From NCBI GenBank assembly GCA_947561715.1, contig OX387200.1, positions 7,690,501 through 7,754,500 of the forward strand: a stretch of DNA of 64,000 nucleotides, in the 5' to 3' direction. This DNA is from Ascidia mentula (taxonomy: Eukaryota > Chordata > Ascidiacea > Phlebobranchia > Ascidiidae). Positions 47,601 through 62,600 of the stretch are shown here, in pieces (position 1 is the stretch's first letter; each line of letters opens with the position of its first letter). A program made the position numbers and the translations under genes. The notes below the pieces were generated by a model that was given only the letters and a program-made list of their open reading frames with translations, was not told where the DNA came from and did no database searches.

Positions 47601-50600
47601 ATGTCTAGAAAGAAGCAAGAAATTTACGTCGATGAAGAAGTAAAAATTGGAATTCAACTTGCTATCAACCGATTCCTCAACGATGACACACAAACTGGTT
47701 AGTTGTGAGTTTAACCTCGAAGTACAATTTACTGTTGACACACTCTTTCTCACAGAAATTAAGTTTCCTTCATCTTTTACAAGTGTGGAAAGGGCATTTA
47801 TTCATCGCAAGTCAAACCAACATGCGCTTATTTCTAAGAGCAGCGGGTGAGTGCCATGAAGTGCACTGAAGTTTCAGTGTCAATTAGATTTTACCAGAAT
47901 ATAGTAACATCAAAAAATAGTTGGTTAGTTTTGAGTATCACATGCACCATTACTTATTAGGATTGAAAGTAAGTCATGAGGAAAAACATTACTTTTCTCT
48001 GCATAAAGGTACTAAGATGCTGCAACCTACAATACGCTGGTGACTACAGCCTTTGTTAAATTATTTTTTTTTATTGAATTTTTAGTTTGCAAAATAACTG
48101 CATTTGTTTGTTAGCTGTAGGTTTTTGACAAAACAATATGTTAAACAAATTATACCCACAAAGCATTTGATTTAAATGTATTCCAAACAAGTGACATACT
48201 TCTGTTCAGGAAGGGAACAAACAGATACCTGACGTTAAGAAAAAAGAAATCCAATGAAGTTCTGGAATCGCCGATGATTTTTAAACTAGGACAAAACTCC
48301 AAGCAGGTTTTGCAGACCCTGCTCCATAAGTGAGTTTGTAACTTAGTATTTCCCAACTAAAACCAAGCATGGTCATGTGTTGTGCAGATGGCCGATGAAA
48401 GGAAAGGAAAAACTAGAAATTCAGCCAAAGTCAGAGAGTCAGCCATATCCGTATTCAAGCAGTCTTGGTAAGTTGCTGATGATCTTCACTATTTACGGAA
48501 ATATTATCACACTGGTGGCCGGTAGCGTTTCTATGTCAAGTTCAAATCAGGCTCCGCATATATACTAATATATGTTTTGTTTTCAAAAAATATATTACAT
48601 TTATAAGGTGTCGTCAGTTTTGCGACAGCCTACAGTCCCGACACGGGCAAACTGCGTAATGCCAATTAAACAGTAGAATTTATGTGTGCTTGTTGTCATT
48701 GCTAAATCGCTTAACTGTCATTTCTAGCTTATCGATCTGATGCAAATAAACCTAGTGGGAGATTGCCGAATGGTATCCCACAAGTTCCAATGAAACGTTC
48801 ACCATCAGACCTGGATAGTTTTCGCAAAACCCTTCCCGTTTATAAGATGAAGGAAGAAATAGTTAAGACTGTTTGGGACAACTCAGTCATATTAATTGCT
48901 GGCGAAACGGGTTCTGGAAAAACTACCCAAGTAAGATTTTTGGAATTTCTTTGCGTTACATGCTTTAGACAGCAATTAAATCTTATTGCTTATTAGGGAT
49001 TTTTAAGTTCCATCAAGGTCATTGAGAAAAAATATGTGCCAGTGTACTTTTATGACAATCATATTAGATTGCAGGGGATGCAATTTTGCAAACGAAATTC
49101 CCTTGTTTCAATACAAACAATCAAATTCCTGGGCCCCCAAGATGCTGGTTGACCCCACTCTTATGAGATCTGCTTCCACTCTACATATGATTTCTGTGTT
49201 TGTGTTTAATATATGTAAAATGATCGTTTAGATTCCTCAGTTTATACTTGATGAAAGTCTTCGGCGTAATGAAGTTTGCAGAATTGTGTGCACTCAACCA
49301 CGTCGGATTTCTGCGGTAGCTATGGCTGAACGAGTTGCTATTGAACGTGGAGAAACAGTCGGGCAAACTGTTGGATACCAGATACGACTTGAAAGCAGGT
49401 AAAACTATTTTAATATAGACTCTGTATTTTGGTCATTTTCGCGAAAAAAAAACATAAATCAGAATACAGTCCTGTTTGTGGTAAAGCAACACACCCAAAA
49501 GGATTCCTAAGAAGGTTTCATTTCTCTCAAGTGCATTTAAATGTATTACAGACATTTGAAGAAGTGACACAGTAACAAAACAGTACAGATAAAAACATTG
49601 TTTTGTTATTTTGCTACTGCAGTTCATAAACAGCACATTGAAAGCAATTTCTTTGTGTGACCACCATGCGGTTTTCAGCAACTTTTATGTTCTGTGGTGA
49701 TTGCAGTCTCGGTTCGTTAGCAATAAGATGTGACATGAATCGCCCTCGCTTGTCAAACAATGATATTCTGTTGTTGCCTTCATCACCAACCAGAATAACT
49801 TCAGTGTTGTTTACTGTGCTTGTTGCCATACCAGCTGGCCCGAGCAGCTGTCCGCCTTTGCTCCCTGTTTATATAAATACATTGTATAATAATTTTTTGG
49901 GTATTTTTTATAACTATTGCCAAATTCACATACAAAAAATGTTTTCCAAATAAAAATAAAGCAGTTTCAGAACCTTTATGTCTTCCTGACTTTGTCAACA
50001 CAATATACATTTTTTACCACAGGTGTTACATGCACCTTTTTCTCCAAATGAAAACTTGAATTTTCCACTTCTTTCATAACACTTAATTTGATTGTCATCT
50101 TGGTCGGACACCAAAATGTCACCTGTGTTTGTCAAGCAGAGATATCTAGAAACATTGATTTATTTATTAAGCTTAGCCCAAGTCCCAAAGCCAAATAAAC
50201 AACTTATACTTTGAAAGACGTAGAACACACATTCACAATAACAACAACAATATTAAAAATTGTCAACCTCGGATTTTCGAGTTCTCCATTGTTGTTTCCT
50301 GAACCACCAAATTTCATTAACTTTGTTCCATCAGAGTCGAACACAAATATGTCGCACTTTCCTCTATCAAGGACAATTATGTGACCTACACACAAAACCT
50401 TTAACTTTGATCACTTTGCTTGGGCCAGAAATCCTTGTCTCTAAACTTTAAAAAGTTTACCTTGGTTATTTATAGCAAAACCGGTGGCTTCAATCAAATC
50501 TCCATGGCCAAATGTTATCATTACAACTCCATCTAGTGTATATCTTCCAATGAAGGTTTTGTACAACACATATAAGTATTTTTTCTCCTTTGTAGCCATC

Positions 50601-53600
50601 GCAATTGGCATTACCTTTGCTGCAAAAAATGGGTTGCACACTTTTATAATTACAGTATTTCAAGTGGATTCTTTTATTTTTTGCACAAATAATAAGTTAT
50701 CCTAATGAATGTAAAATTATTCTTACATTTTTCTCATTGTGAAAATCTACAAGTGATAAGTTCCAAAGCAAGACTAAACAATTGTAATTTTATGCACGTA
50801 CTTACCTGCTTTCATGTCCGACAACTTTGATGTCTTTACATATTTTCTGTCTTTGTTAAAAGTAACAAGCTGCTTCCCTTCACCATCCAATACAATGATG
50901 TTGCCTTCAACCAGAATCAAATCAGTGGGTGTTCCGATAAATTCTCGCTTGACCCCAATAATCCCACATCGTGTTGCTTTTAGATGCACTGGTGGTGGAG
51001 GGGCAACTGCTTTTTTTGGTGATTTGGTTTGCAATACTGCGTCATGTGACTGACTTCTTCGGTGAGCAGTAGCAGGACTGCCAGGTGGCCGTAGAGGACT
51101 TTTTGGACTATTCTTGTTAGGTGGAGGAGGCAAAGGGGCTGCTCTTTGTGGCACTGGATAAACCAGTACTTTTGGCAATCCTTCTTTGTGTTTAAAAATC
51201 TCTGTTTCTTCTGGCACGGAAACAGTTCCCTTAATTCTGGTCAGTTTGTAACAATCTGGTGTCCTTGTGAGGTTTGGTTTAACCGATACAACTGGTTTAG
51301 GTTTTTTTGAAGGCCTTGGCAATGTAGTTGGTATTGCAACACTCTGGCTTCTTTGCCTTGGAACTGGGACGGGTGCTTTATATTCAGATGGCCGCCTGGC
51401 CACTTGAGGGCGGGGTTTTATCATAATTTCATCCTTGGTGAACATGTCTTTGTTTTTCTGAAAGTTTGTGTACAAACTCTCTTCAACAGGTTGATCCACT
51501 TTGATGCTTGGGGCTATGGTGGCCTTGACCTCATCCATAACTTCTTTTGTAAGATCTCCGATGCTCTCAGATTCTTCAGATGTTGTCTCCTTTTTAGTTT
51601 CAATGGTTTCTATGTAGCCCATTGTCAAAAGAGCTGATTCAGTTATCTCCCCATAGTTGAACCTGTGAAATATATAATGTTATTAAAATTCAATGATGTT
51701 TCCAGCTATTATTTCATAGCTTTACCTAAGTTTGGGACCATCCTGTTGGTTGTGAATTTCCCCAAGTAACCGAAAACTGCTCCGGGATTCTGCCAAGTGT
51801 TGTGATATCTTTTTTCTCAGATCCAGGAGTTCAAATGGAATTTCGTCCTTTAGTCAAAATAGATCTTAATTTATTTGCACAGCAGTTACCAAGTATAATT
51901 ATACATGTGGTATATATATTTTTTTGTTTTAAAAACACCAAATTCATGAATATATGTGCAACTTACTTTCACAACGCACTGTGAAATCTTCACAAGGTTA
52001 CTGTAGTCGGCAACGCTATGTTTTAACTTGGCACAAGTATTTTTGCAGTGATCTATTTTAGGTCTGAAGTTCTCTTTCACCTCTTGTAAGTACATGTCTC
52101 GTTTCTGTTATAAAAAGGTGTGGAAAATTTTTCATAATACCAATTGTATGGCAGAAAAGTATGGTAATTTTGGAAGTTTACAACTGTATCATGTTAATCA
52201 CCTCTTTAATTCTGTTGATGAAATATTGTGCAGCATCTTTCACTTCCCGCTCCAACTCTTCTTGTCTAACTTTTTCGTTTTCCTCGATCAGCAGAAGGTC
52301 ATCCATCATATTTTGTGATGCCTGTATCTCACTCTCGATTTCTTCCTGCATTTCTTGAATCTGAAAATATTGCCAACTCTATTTCAAAAAACAGTAATTT
52401 TGAATTGTTTCAAAAATGTTGAATGACTTTTCTACCAGTCTATTGTCACACCAAAGTGTAGAAACAGTTACAATTTTGTTGATCATCATAAAGTCAAATT
52501 GGGAAAAAACCTCTTGCTTGATTTCATCGATTGCTGTTGTTGCCTTTGTTAGCTCATGGCCCTGATGTGATTCAATAACACAATCTCTACATGCCAAAAT
52601 GTCACATTTTTTGCAGTGGTGGTCCAGCTTTATAAACTGTGAAAACAGTACATTACAATATTACATGTCTAAATCAGTATGGCAAGTCTGCATTGTGCAA
52701 GACAACTTATGGCTCTACTGTACAGAGAATTTATGTGTTTGAATTGATCCAAGATACATGATATTATTTAAAATAGTTACGTTATGGATTTTGCAACGAT
52801 TCATTTCTTGAAATCTGATCTTCTGTCTGTATTTTCCATTTTCAATATCCTGTATACTCACAACCTGCAAAAAAAAATATTCACAAACTGTTTTGTAAGG
52901 ATTTCACAAAAGTTTTGGTTAACAAAAAATGGGGCAATTTTTTAGCAAGCAAATATTATCTTTTACCTCGTGGTCTTTTGTAAGCTTGGTCCGACTGTGA
53001 AATGCTGCACAGTCCGCACACAAATGGTCAAGACAGTCTATGCATTGGTATGTTGCCATGGTAACGTCTGCTTCCGGGCAGCTCTGACACATCTTGTATG
53101 GTTGCTCATCGATGACATCCTGATGAGGCATCGCCCTGAATTAAGTTTATTACCATATTTGCATGAAAATATTTTTAGCTCTTGTAGTATCGATTTTTCT
53201 TAATTCCATTTATGCTTTTTTTGCCAAATATTTCTATGCCTAAATATATCTGAGATATAATGGGAATATTGCAAGTGACTCTATACATTTTTACTACATT
53301 CAAATTTTAAGCTACAAGTCACCTTGATTTCCTCCACTCCTCCAGCATATCAATCATATTGGACAAAATAAAGTTACTTTTCAATCCCGGAACTCCTTTA
53401 AATCCAAGTAATGTTTGTTGTCTGCACAGTGGACAGATGATGTACACTCCTTGCTTTGATTTCTCACATGATTCTGAAAGTCAGACCAATTCCATGATGT
53501 CGTAATAAACACAGCAAAACATAATTAAACACTACTTTTGGGTGGTATGTTGCTGTCAAAGGTTGTATCCCCTTTCTCATATAATTTACCTTTAATTATT

Positions 53601-56600
53601 GGCTATTAGAGTTGACATTTGTAATCACAATACCTATTACACCTACACTGGCTATTTAACCAGACCAAGCGGGTTCATGTATGTATTGGTTTTTATCATA
53701 CCTAGGCAGGTTTTACAGAAAGAGTGTTGACATGCAAGCACTTTTGGGCTTGTATATATTTCCATGCATACATGGCAGGTGAGATAGTCCTTGTTAAGTT
53801 GCGATAAAAGTTGCTGCGAAGATTCCATCTTGCCATACTTGCTAAAACTTCAACCAAAAAGCCATGCCTACTTCTGTTACTTCCATCCTATTGCAAGCTC
53901 TACTTGTTGTCCATCATGTCTTGGCTGTTTGAAGCTTCACAGACATTTTCCCATCACATGCCTTGGGGGCATGCATCGTCTCATTATGACATCACAAATC
54001 ATGCGCACCATTTGTGACATTTGGCTTCCAGAAAATTGTTGTTCCCTTGTTTGTCCAATACCAGTGTATGCTAATTTTTAATCTTTCGATGGTAATTGTA
54101 ATGGTTGTGTTCATGGGCGTATCCAGGGGGGGGGTCCGAGGGGTCCGGACCCCCCCCTTTTGTGAAATATTTTGGTCTTTTTTGATAACTAAACAAACGC
54201 CACTGTATTTTTTTGTCAAAATCCGCGTGAAAACCAGAAATTTTCTTTGACGTTGACCTAAAAACCGCATCGTGTTGCATTCGCCATTGTTTCCAAACAG
54301 GGAGCATTGTTACCGAACACTTGGCATTGTTACCAAACATGTTGCATTGTTACGAAACAAGTGTCATTTTTCGTCAGTTCAGGGACGAAACGTCGTTTTT
54401 CAGTGGCCACGTTGTAATGACAAGCGGTTTATTTGCGTGAAAGTCAATTAGTTTAGTTGTTAAACTTTCCATAGCGTTACACAATTGCGCAAGCCAGAAA
54501 GCCATCGTTTATATGACGATTGGCGCGAACACCGGCGCTCGTATTTTGCGATTCTCGCCCACAATAGTTTATACTTAGTTTATACCTGAAAATCGGGGAA
54601 TTCCCTAAAAAAATTGGACCCCCCCCTTTCAAAATTCCTGGATACGCCCCTGGTTGTGTTTACTTGTTGGTCTGGTTGTATGTTTATCCTATCAAACTGG
54701 TTTGGTTGTAATTGTCCACTTAAAGTTAACATGTTTACATTTCAGAGCATCGCCACGTACTTTGTTGACCTTTTGCACCAACGGTGTCTTGTTGCGAACA
54801 CTGATGTCAGGCGATGATGTTACCCAAACGATGACACATGTCATTATTGTGAGTGCACAAATTTAATCACAATGTCAAGTTACACAACAAGCAAATATTT
54901 AAAAAGATTTTCAATTTTTTTTTAATACTTGTGGGTTGTGGCTGCATTGAAATAAAAATACTCCATGTTGCATCGTTTATATTCACATTTTCAAGACATT
55001 TTGAGTTGAATTAAGAACGAGCTATACATGGAAACTTAAATTTATGGCATATCTTCTGCAATTCAGCTACAAATCCATGCAAAATTGTCTCATATTTTCA
55101 TGTTTTTAGTTGTTAAACTTCTTCATACTTACTTCTTTAGGATGAAGTACACGAGCGTGACAGGTTCAGTGACTTCCTTCTCATCAAGTTACGACAGCTC
55201 ACCGAATCCAAGAAACTCTTTCGCTTGATATTGATGAGTGCATCACTAGATGTGAACCTGTTTGTCAACTACTTCTCACAGTGCCCAGTGGTGAACAGTG
55301 AGTGGTCTGTCATGGAATTGTCATTATGCAGAAGTCATTATAACCTTTTTCCACCCAAGAAAACCATTATGTTCATATTTAGCATTGTGATCATGCTGTT
55401 GTGCTATTCTGACCTTTCCTTCTGCAAAAAATGCATGAGGGTGATCTGTAGTTGCTATCACAACTTTCCAGTGTCCATGTTTTAATTTCTATGTAGACTC
55501 AAATTGTAGAGCTGTGATAAATGACCAATACATATGATATAAACGTGTGTGACAACTGTAAATGTTGTGTTAGTTCCAGGAAACATGTTTGATGTCAACA
55601 CTTTGTACTTGGAAGATGTCCTGAAGTGGTAAGTGAAGTCAATGTTGTTTTAAAAAGCTGTAATCACCATTTGTGTAAATCTTTGTGTAAGTCAGATTTG
55701 CAATTCCCCTGTATTTGTTAACACCAGTTTGTGGGTCTTTATTCAGTAGATTTAGTTTCAAAAATGTATTGCCATACATATATTGCACTTTCCAGCACTG
55801 GATACCTCAATGAACAACTGAATCAGCTGAAACAACAGCATGACAAAAGTATGAGCTCATTACATGCCTTGGTATAATGGGGCATTTATGTGACAATGTT
55901 TGTTGATTAGTAAAACAACAGGAAAAGAGTTTTGGTGATTGGTGTGCACGTGACGACAGTGATGCAACTCCATCAAATCTCGCACTTGAGAAGGATGACT
56001 CGACGCTGGACGGAGAAGTGGAAAAGTTGACGCTGTGAGAAAATGCACTGACTCCTGAGTTTAAATCGTTTCAGTTTCATGAAAATTTTCTTTTATAGCA
56101 AAACAGATGCAGTTGAAGAATGGATCGTGGAAGAATTTGATAACTCTATCTTCAAAGCCTGGCATCGCAACGACAGTTCCGCCTTTGACCAAATTCATCA
56201 TTTGATTGCCAGTGAAAATGCACCTGGTATGATTTTTTAGTTCAGAAGCAACCCGATAAAAAAGATTTTGCTCGTCATAATGCATGTAAAATTAAATCAA
56301 TTTCAAAATGAATGCCAGTAATCAACAATAAAGTAAAATATTAAAGTTTTTTCTAGCAATGTTGCAGTGCAAATTTTCGTTCAGTGATTATTGGTGAGGC
56401 TTCCCTCTGCATTTTCCGGACGACCTAATGCTATACTTGCTGTCAACTGGTGGTTCTAAAATTGCTTTTTACATTGCACAGTTGACCACAGACACAGCCT
56501 GACTGGTATAACCGGTCTGATGGTAGCAGCAGCCAGAGGCCACATGGACCACGTAGAATGGCTTTTGTCAGCGGGTGCGAATATCAATCTTCAAGCCCCG

Positions 56601-59600
56601 AACCAGATGACTGCAAGGGATTTCGCGCTTCACAGTGGCCACAATGACGTCGCCGAACTGCTGCTCGTACAACAGTAAATTCATAGGATTTTAAACATTT
56701 TGTAGCGGTCCAAAGCTCTTTATCGTTGCATATACACAAAGTATATGTACATACTCCATATATTTTACCACATTATACTGGGTTAATCATGTTTAAAAGC
56801 AAGAATTTTGTGTATTACTGAAAGGGCAGTTACCGACAGATCATCATCTGCAGTGATAGTACAGACCCACACATTCAATACCATAATCCGAGGTTCTTAT
56901 ACTGTGCGAAGCGACGCCCTGGTGCGTCGTTTCAAGTTTCAAGCATCAAAACTTTAACAAACAAAGAATAGATTTTGATTTTTTTGGAAAAATGGAGCAA
57001 ATGAGAAATGAAGTCGGCCTTCTGCGACTAAAAAGTGTAAATATTGGAGCTAATCGTACTGATAAATTGATGATTGGTGCGTCGCACTTCGGTCAATCTT
57101 TTTAAGTGGGTTCGTGGCACACAAAAAAGTTTTGAGAATCACTGCTACAAGCCATCATTTTGTATGTTACTTTTTGGGTTGTTCATAGGAACACCTCGCC
57201 TGAGCATAAACCAGGCAACGTGGTGCAAGAAACCGAAGAAAACAAAGAGCTCCTTGCACTTTACCATCAGTCTTTCGATGACGAACATGTCGACTATGAC
57301 CTGATATTGTGCATCCTTCAAAACCTATGCGGTACTCCCGATAATGGTAAATAGATGAAATCTTTGTGTTGTGAAAAATGCCTGTTAAGAGTTTATCGCC
57401 TTTTTGCAAAAAAAATTTCACCTCTAATATTTTGAAACAACAAATGTGTTTTTATACACGGGTGTAAGTTTATCATCAGTTATAAACTGACGCTGGTAAA
57501 ATTTTATCGTCTACAATATCTTTTTGTGTGGGTGACAACGTTAATTTAAGTTGGCCGAAGGCAATAAAGGTCGATATGCACTGCAGATCGAACGAAACAA
57601 CCCACACTTGTTGTATTCTTCACAGGAACCCAGGTGCCGAAATTCGGCCCCATAATGTCCCCGTTTATTAATCACACTGCTTATATCCCAGGTGCAATCC
57701 TTGTATTCCTGCCTGGCTACGACGACATCGTAAACCTTCGCGATATGATAGTTGAGTGCGTGGAGTTGAGCTCCCACTCAGACATCCGTCTCTACACCCT
57801 CCACTCATCCATGCAAACTTCCGGGGGACAAACTCAAGTTTTCAAACCTACGCCGAAGGGAACCCGAAAAATCGTAAGTAATAAAAACGTTTAAGGTTTG
57901 AAACGTTGGTACACCCATGTGTACCAGCAGATTTATAGCTTTGGCTTTTAAATTAAAAGTAACCGGTTTTTATCAAGCTACCATTGCCTTTTATCTTTGC
58001 CACTACGTAATTACACGCATGTGTACTTTTCTCGTAGATATTGTCAACGAACATAGCGGAGAGTGCAATAACAATTGATGACGTCGTTTACGTGATCGAT
58101 TCTGGCAAGGTCAAGTTGAAAATGTTCGATTCCATCACTTCCACCTCCTCACTTAAGAGCGTTTGGATATCGCAGTCTAGCGCCATCCAGCGAAAAGGTC
58201 GTGCTGGAAGATGCAGGTTGGGAATTTGTTTGCTAAATTAATGCTAGACGCTAGAATTTCTTGTGTGTAATAAATAACCGGATGGGGTTTCTAATTACAC
58301 TGAAACCAATTTAAAAGGTTTCGATTTTAAATTGCAGGCATTCAAATTGTGTGATTCCTTTAAAGTAATTTCGTTCCATTTCAGTGTTTTAAACATGTTT
58401 TATCAAATTAAACTTTAATCAAACAAGCCACTCTTTGAGTTTTCTGGGTATAAACTGCATTAACCTTCTCCTATTTTCTTGACATCTCCTAATATCTTAA
58501 AAACCGAACACGTACTGGGCAAAAAAAACTAAACATATTTTCCTCCTCACCAGACCCGGCACTTGCTTCCACCTCTTCTCCTCGTCCCGTTTCACTGCCA
58601 TGCCGATGTTCCAAGTCCCCGAGTTACTCCGCATGCCACTACACGAGTTGTGCCTCCACGTTAAGTTGTTGGACACGGGGTGGGCAAAACACAGCGACAA
58701 CCCTTCCATCGAAAGCTTCCTCTCGTACGCCCCGAGTCCCCCATCTACCGCCATGATTCGCAACGCCGTCGGTCTCCTTAAGGTATTTCGTTGAATTTAA
58801 TTTATTTTAAAGTTTGCCATTCTTTTACATGGAGTTGGTCAAATGTATTACATGAATTCTAGTTTTAAATTTGTGGCAATTTTTTTTAGTTTTGCGTACC
58901 ATTACCTTTTCTTGAGAGTTTTCCAGAGACTGTGTTGATTTTCCCAACTTAGGACTGCACAAACATAGCATATAAGTTTTTATGGTTTCAAACCTTTACG
59001 TTGGTTTTCCAGAAAAGCGCTTGGTAAACAGTTTATCCTTCGAGATTCATTTTATCTTTAAAACTGAGTACCTTACAGACAATCGATGCTTTGGATCCAA
59101 TGGAGAACCTTACTGAACTTGGACAGCATCTTGTCGATCTGCCTGTTGAACCTAGATTGGGTATGTGTTGTTTAATCGACAGCTCGGAACTTTGAACAGC
59201 ATTTAACATTTGTCTTCATATCAATTTTGTTCGCTTTGATTAAAACAGCAGTTTAAACGTAGAAAAACAAACATAGCAAGCCAATATCGTAGAGGCGCAA
59301 TATTGAGTTAGGTTTCAGCAAAACATAGGTGCATTGTTTGTGTACTTTTGTCGATATAAACCTTATTATAAAAAAAGTGGTAAACGAATCACATACTTGA
59401 AGCCCAGTGCTGTTCAAATAAAGCTTTTCCCCGTAACGCAACATTTTTTGCGCAGCCAAGATGATATTGTACGGAGTTGTGCTCAAGTGTCTTGATCCGA
59501 TCCTCACCATAGCTTGTTCTCTGGCTTACAAAGATCCGTTCCAATTACCTCAAAACCCGAGAATGCGAAGACAAGCTTTGGAGAATAGAATCAAGCTCTC

Positions 59601-62600
59601 TGCTGGTAAAATCATTTTTGATCACCCCACCGTTTTCTGTCAATTTTCAAGTTCTTCCTATAGTTAGAACTATTAAAATACGTATAGGAATCTCCCGACA
59701 GTCTTATGGGCAACAAACACTTGGTATCTAAATTTTTTTTCACAAGTTATACAAGAGAAAACCCATTTGTCTTTCTGTTCCGAAAGATGTATTTTGCCTA
59801 CATTTCGGCATCGTCAGCATCACTTGAAGTGAAAGGCAAATGACTTTTCTCTTATCTACCAATAGTTATTCGTATTAGGGGAATCAACTTAGCTGCTATC
59901 CTTTCTACACAGGAACGTTCAGTGACCACATGTGCTTGCTGCGCGTCTTCCAGGCTTGGCAGAAAGCGAAAAGCGACGGTTGGGAACAGGCTTTCTGCAG
60001 AAAGAACTTCCTGTCACAAGCTTCAATGGAGATGATAGTTGGTAAGTGCGATCACAGGTGGTTCAGAATGGAGATAACCATCAGAAGTTTAATCAGAAAA
60101 TAGCGCTTTCTATTAACAGAATAATTGCATCTTCTGTAGAAAGATATATAGCCCCGAATAGCTGTCGAACTAAATCGAATTAAGAAGTTGTCCAACTTGT
60201 CCCTAAATTACAGGAATGCGAAGTCAGTTGTTAGGTCAATTGAGAGCCACCGGTTTCGTAAGAGCAAGAGGTGGAAACGACATCCGAGATCTCAACACCT
60301 GTTCCGAAAACTGGGCCGTTGTCAAGGTGACTAACTCACGCCTATCGTCATTTCTATACTTACTCCGTATATTTTAAACGTTTCACTTTCATTCCCATGC
60401 AAAACATTTCATGTCGCAATTGCTTGAATGGTGTTAAAAAGGTGTGTAATTCGGTTGCAGGCAGCCATATGTGCGAGCATGTACCCCAACATTCTGCGTT
60501 ACGACAAAAAGTTCGGGACGTTGTGTTCTTACAACTTGAAGAAAGTCAGATTTCACAACTCGTCCGTGCTGGGCAACCTCTCGCAAAGACAGGTAGATCG
60601 TTCAAACCAACGACAATCCCCTTTGAAAATTTTAACTTTTTCTAAGCGTCTTGTCTTGTTTTTGGAACTACCTGTGTACTAGAATGTTAGTGGTGTCCCT
60701 TGTTTGCGAAATTACTGTTCATAATTCAAAAAACAATGCACACACAATGCACTTTCCTTACTACATCTTCTGAGAAAGGATAATATTTCAGATTGAAACA
60801 TAGTGTTCCTATTTTCTTGTCAAATGATATCCGTAAAATTAAATGTTAAAGGCAAGTATCATACCTAATCTATACATGCGTTAACGCTGTAGAAAACGAC
60901 GCAATTCCAGGGTTCGCAACAACTTCCTACTAGCTGGGTTGTGTACGACGAGATGACCCGTTCCTCCACAAGCTTCAACAGTATTTCTTCTTCTCGATGC
61001 TGTACGGCCGTCTCACCTGCATGTGTCGCGCTCTTCACCGGTCCCGCCTCGGTATTCGAGGTATTTTTCATGTTTTTTTTTCATTGTTTACGGCGAAATT
61101 GAAGTTTACCCAACGTTTAGGAACAACAGATGAACCCACCATATACATTTTCAGGACATATAAATTTGGCGTCTCGCATTGCATTGGACACGGTTAAAAT
61201 ATAAAGTTTTGCTAAAAAGCAATATGAGCAACAGCGTTTCAACCTTTCTACCATATGTTTTTGTAGTAAAGTAAGCAATTGAGGTTTACTCATAGAATCA
61301 ATGCTTTCTGCGGTAATTTAACGGAATTTTAATATTGGTTGTCCAACATTCAGACCGATGCGATTATCAACCCAGAGCCGACGGGGATGCCCCAAGGTTA
61401 TCCGCCAGAGAGCGACAGTGAGACCGATGACGTAGACGTGGGTCGCATGGCAACGCTCAACGTCACCGACTGGATTAAATTACGCATGGACCCAACTGTG
61501 AGTCGAAACCCAAATCCTCCTGTGATAAATTTTAGTTTTTGTGGTGGACGTGTTGTAGCAAAAGTCTTATTTGATAATGACGTGTCGCTGGAGTAATTGA
61601 ACGCTGGTCGTCGTATGTAGTTTGTACTTTTAGCAGCACTTGTCAGGTAAGTAATTTTTATGACACAAATCCACTAAGGCGATATGACCTTTTTTTAACA
61701 TTACGCAATACTGTATTTCGCTGCAAACCCACAAATTACACAAACTGAATGTGATACGTGTGTCGAAAAGTTCTCTTCATCTGATCTTTCTCTAAACACA
61801 AGTCCCTATCAAATTAGAGATATGTTTATTTTTTTAAGATAAATGTACGTTCTTTCTGATAACAATTACTGCTGAATACTGCTCTTCTGGCAAACTTTAT
61901 TTTTATCGACGTTTCGGCTGTTATGCAGCAACCTTCATCAGGAGGTATGAAAACATAATGTTCCTGTTGCTGTCAGGCATATTGTAACTTAATAATCTGT
62001 TCTTCTGGCACATATAAAAAAACGTAACTTTATTCCGACGTTTCGCCTGTTATCCAACAAGGCTTCCTCAGGGTAATGAGACAGGTACAGCACACAACTA
62101 ACGCCAAAAAACGTGCCAACGCGAAAAAGGATAACGCTAACACCGCTTGTAAAATCACGTGATGTATAAAAATGGGCGGGAAAACTACAGTCACAGTAAG
62201 TTATTATAAAGCACCGGGAAGTAAACGCACTGTTCCCTATCATTGATACAGCGATTGTTCTTATGGAGGCATGAAAACAATTACATAGCAAATACATTCG
62301 CTACAGCTTGCCCACATGATCTGCCACCTCCGCATCAAGTGGTACAGTCTCTTCGCTCGCCGCATCCGCAGTTCCTCCAAGCCGTGGCAGCAAGAGGATG
62401 AAGCGGTTCTCTCCACCATCATCAACATCCTTAGCTGTGAGGATCAAGCCGTCGGACTGACGGTATGCGCAGTCTTATTTGCTATCTACAACGGCCTTTG
62501 GATTGGAAATAAACGATGTTGTTTCCTAGCAACCATCGGGCATCGGGCAGCGACCGCGTCCTCTTAGCCAGGATGACGGAGGCAAAGGATCAAGGTTCAT

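Larger units (their letters stand above)
49399..54745 (+). other. YTHDC2 intron 6, host of a nested gene and a repeat
   Basis: At 5.3 kb this intron is several times longer than the other introns of the gene (mostly 60-1000 bp). The length is explained by the nested minus-strand TRIM-NHL gene (49614-53828) and the 541-bp hAT-like element (54112-54652). Exon 6 ends GAAAGCAG and exon 7 starts AGCATCGCC, joining in phase to [15 protein letters not shown]. Confidence 0.9.

Noticed and set aside
49614..53828. NHL and RING parts as two separate genes
   Set aside because: All 13 exons join in phase with GT-AG introns and give the standard TRIM-NHL domain order.
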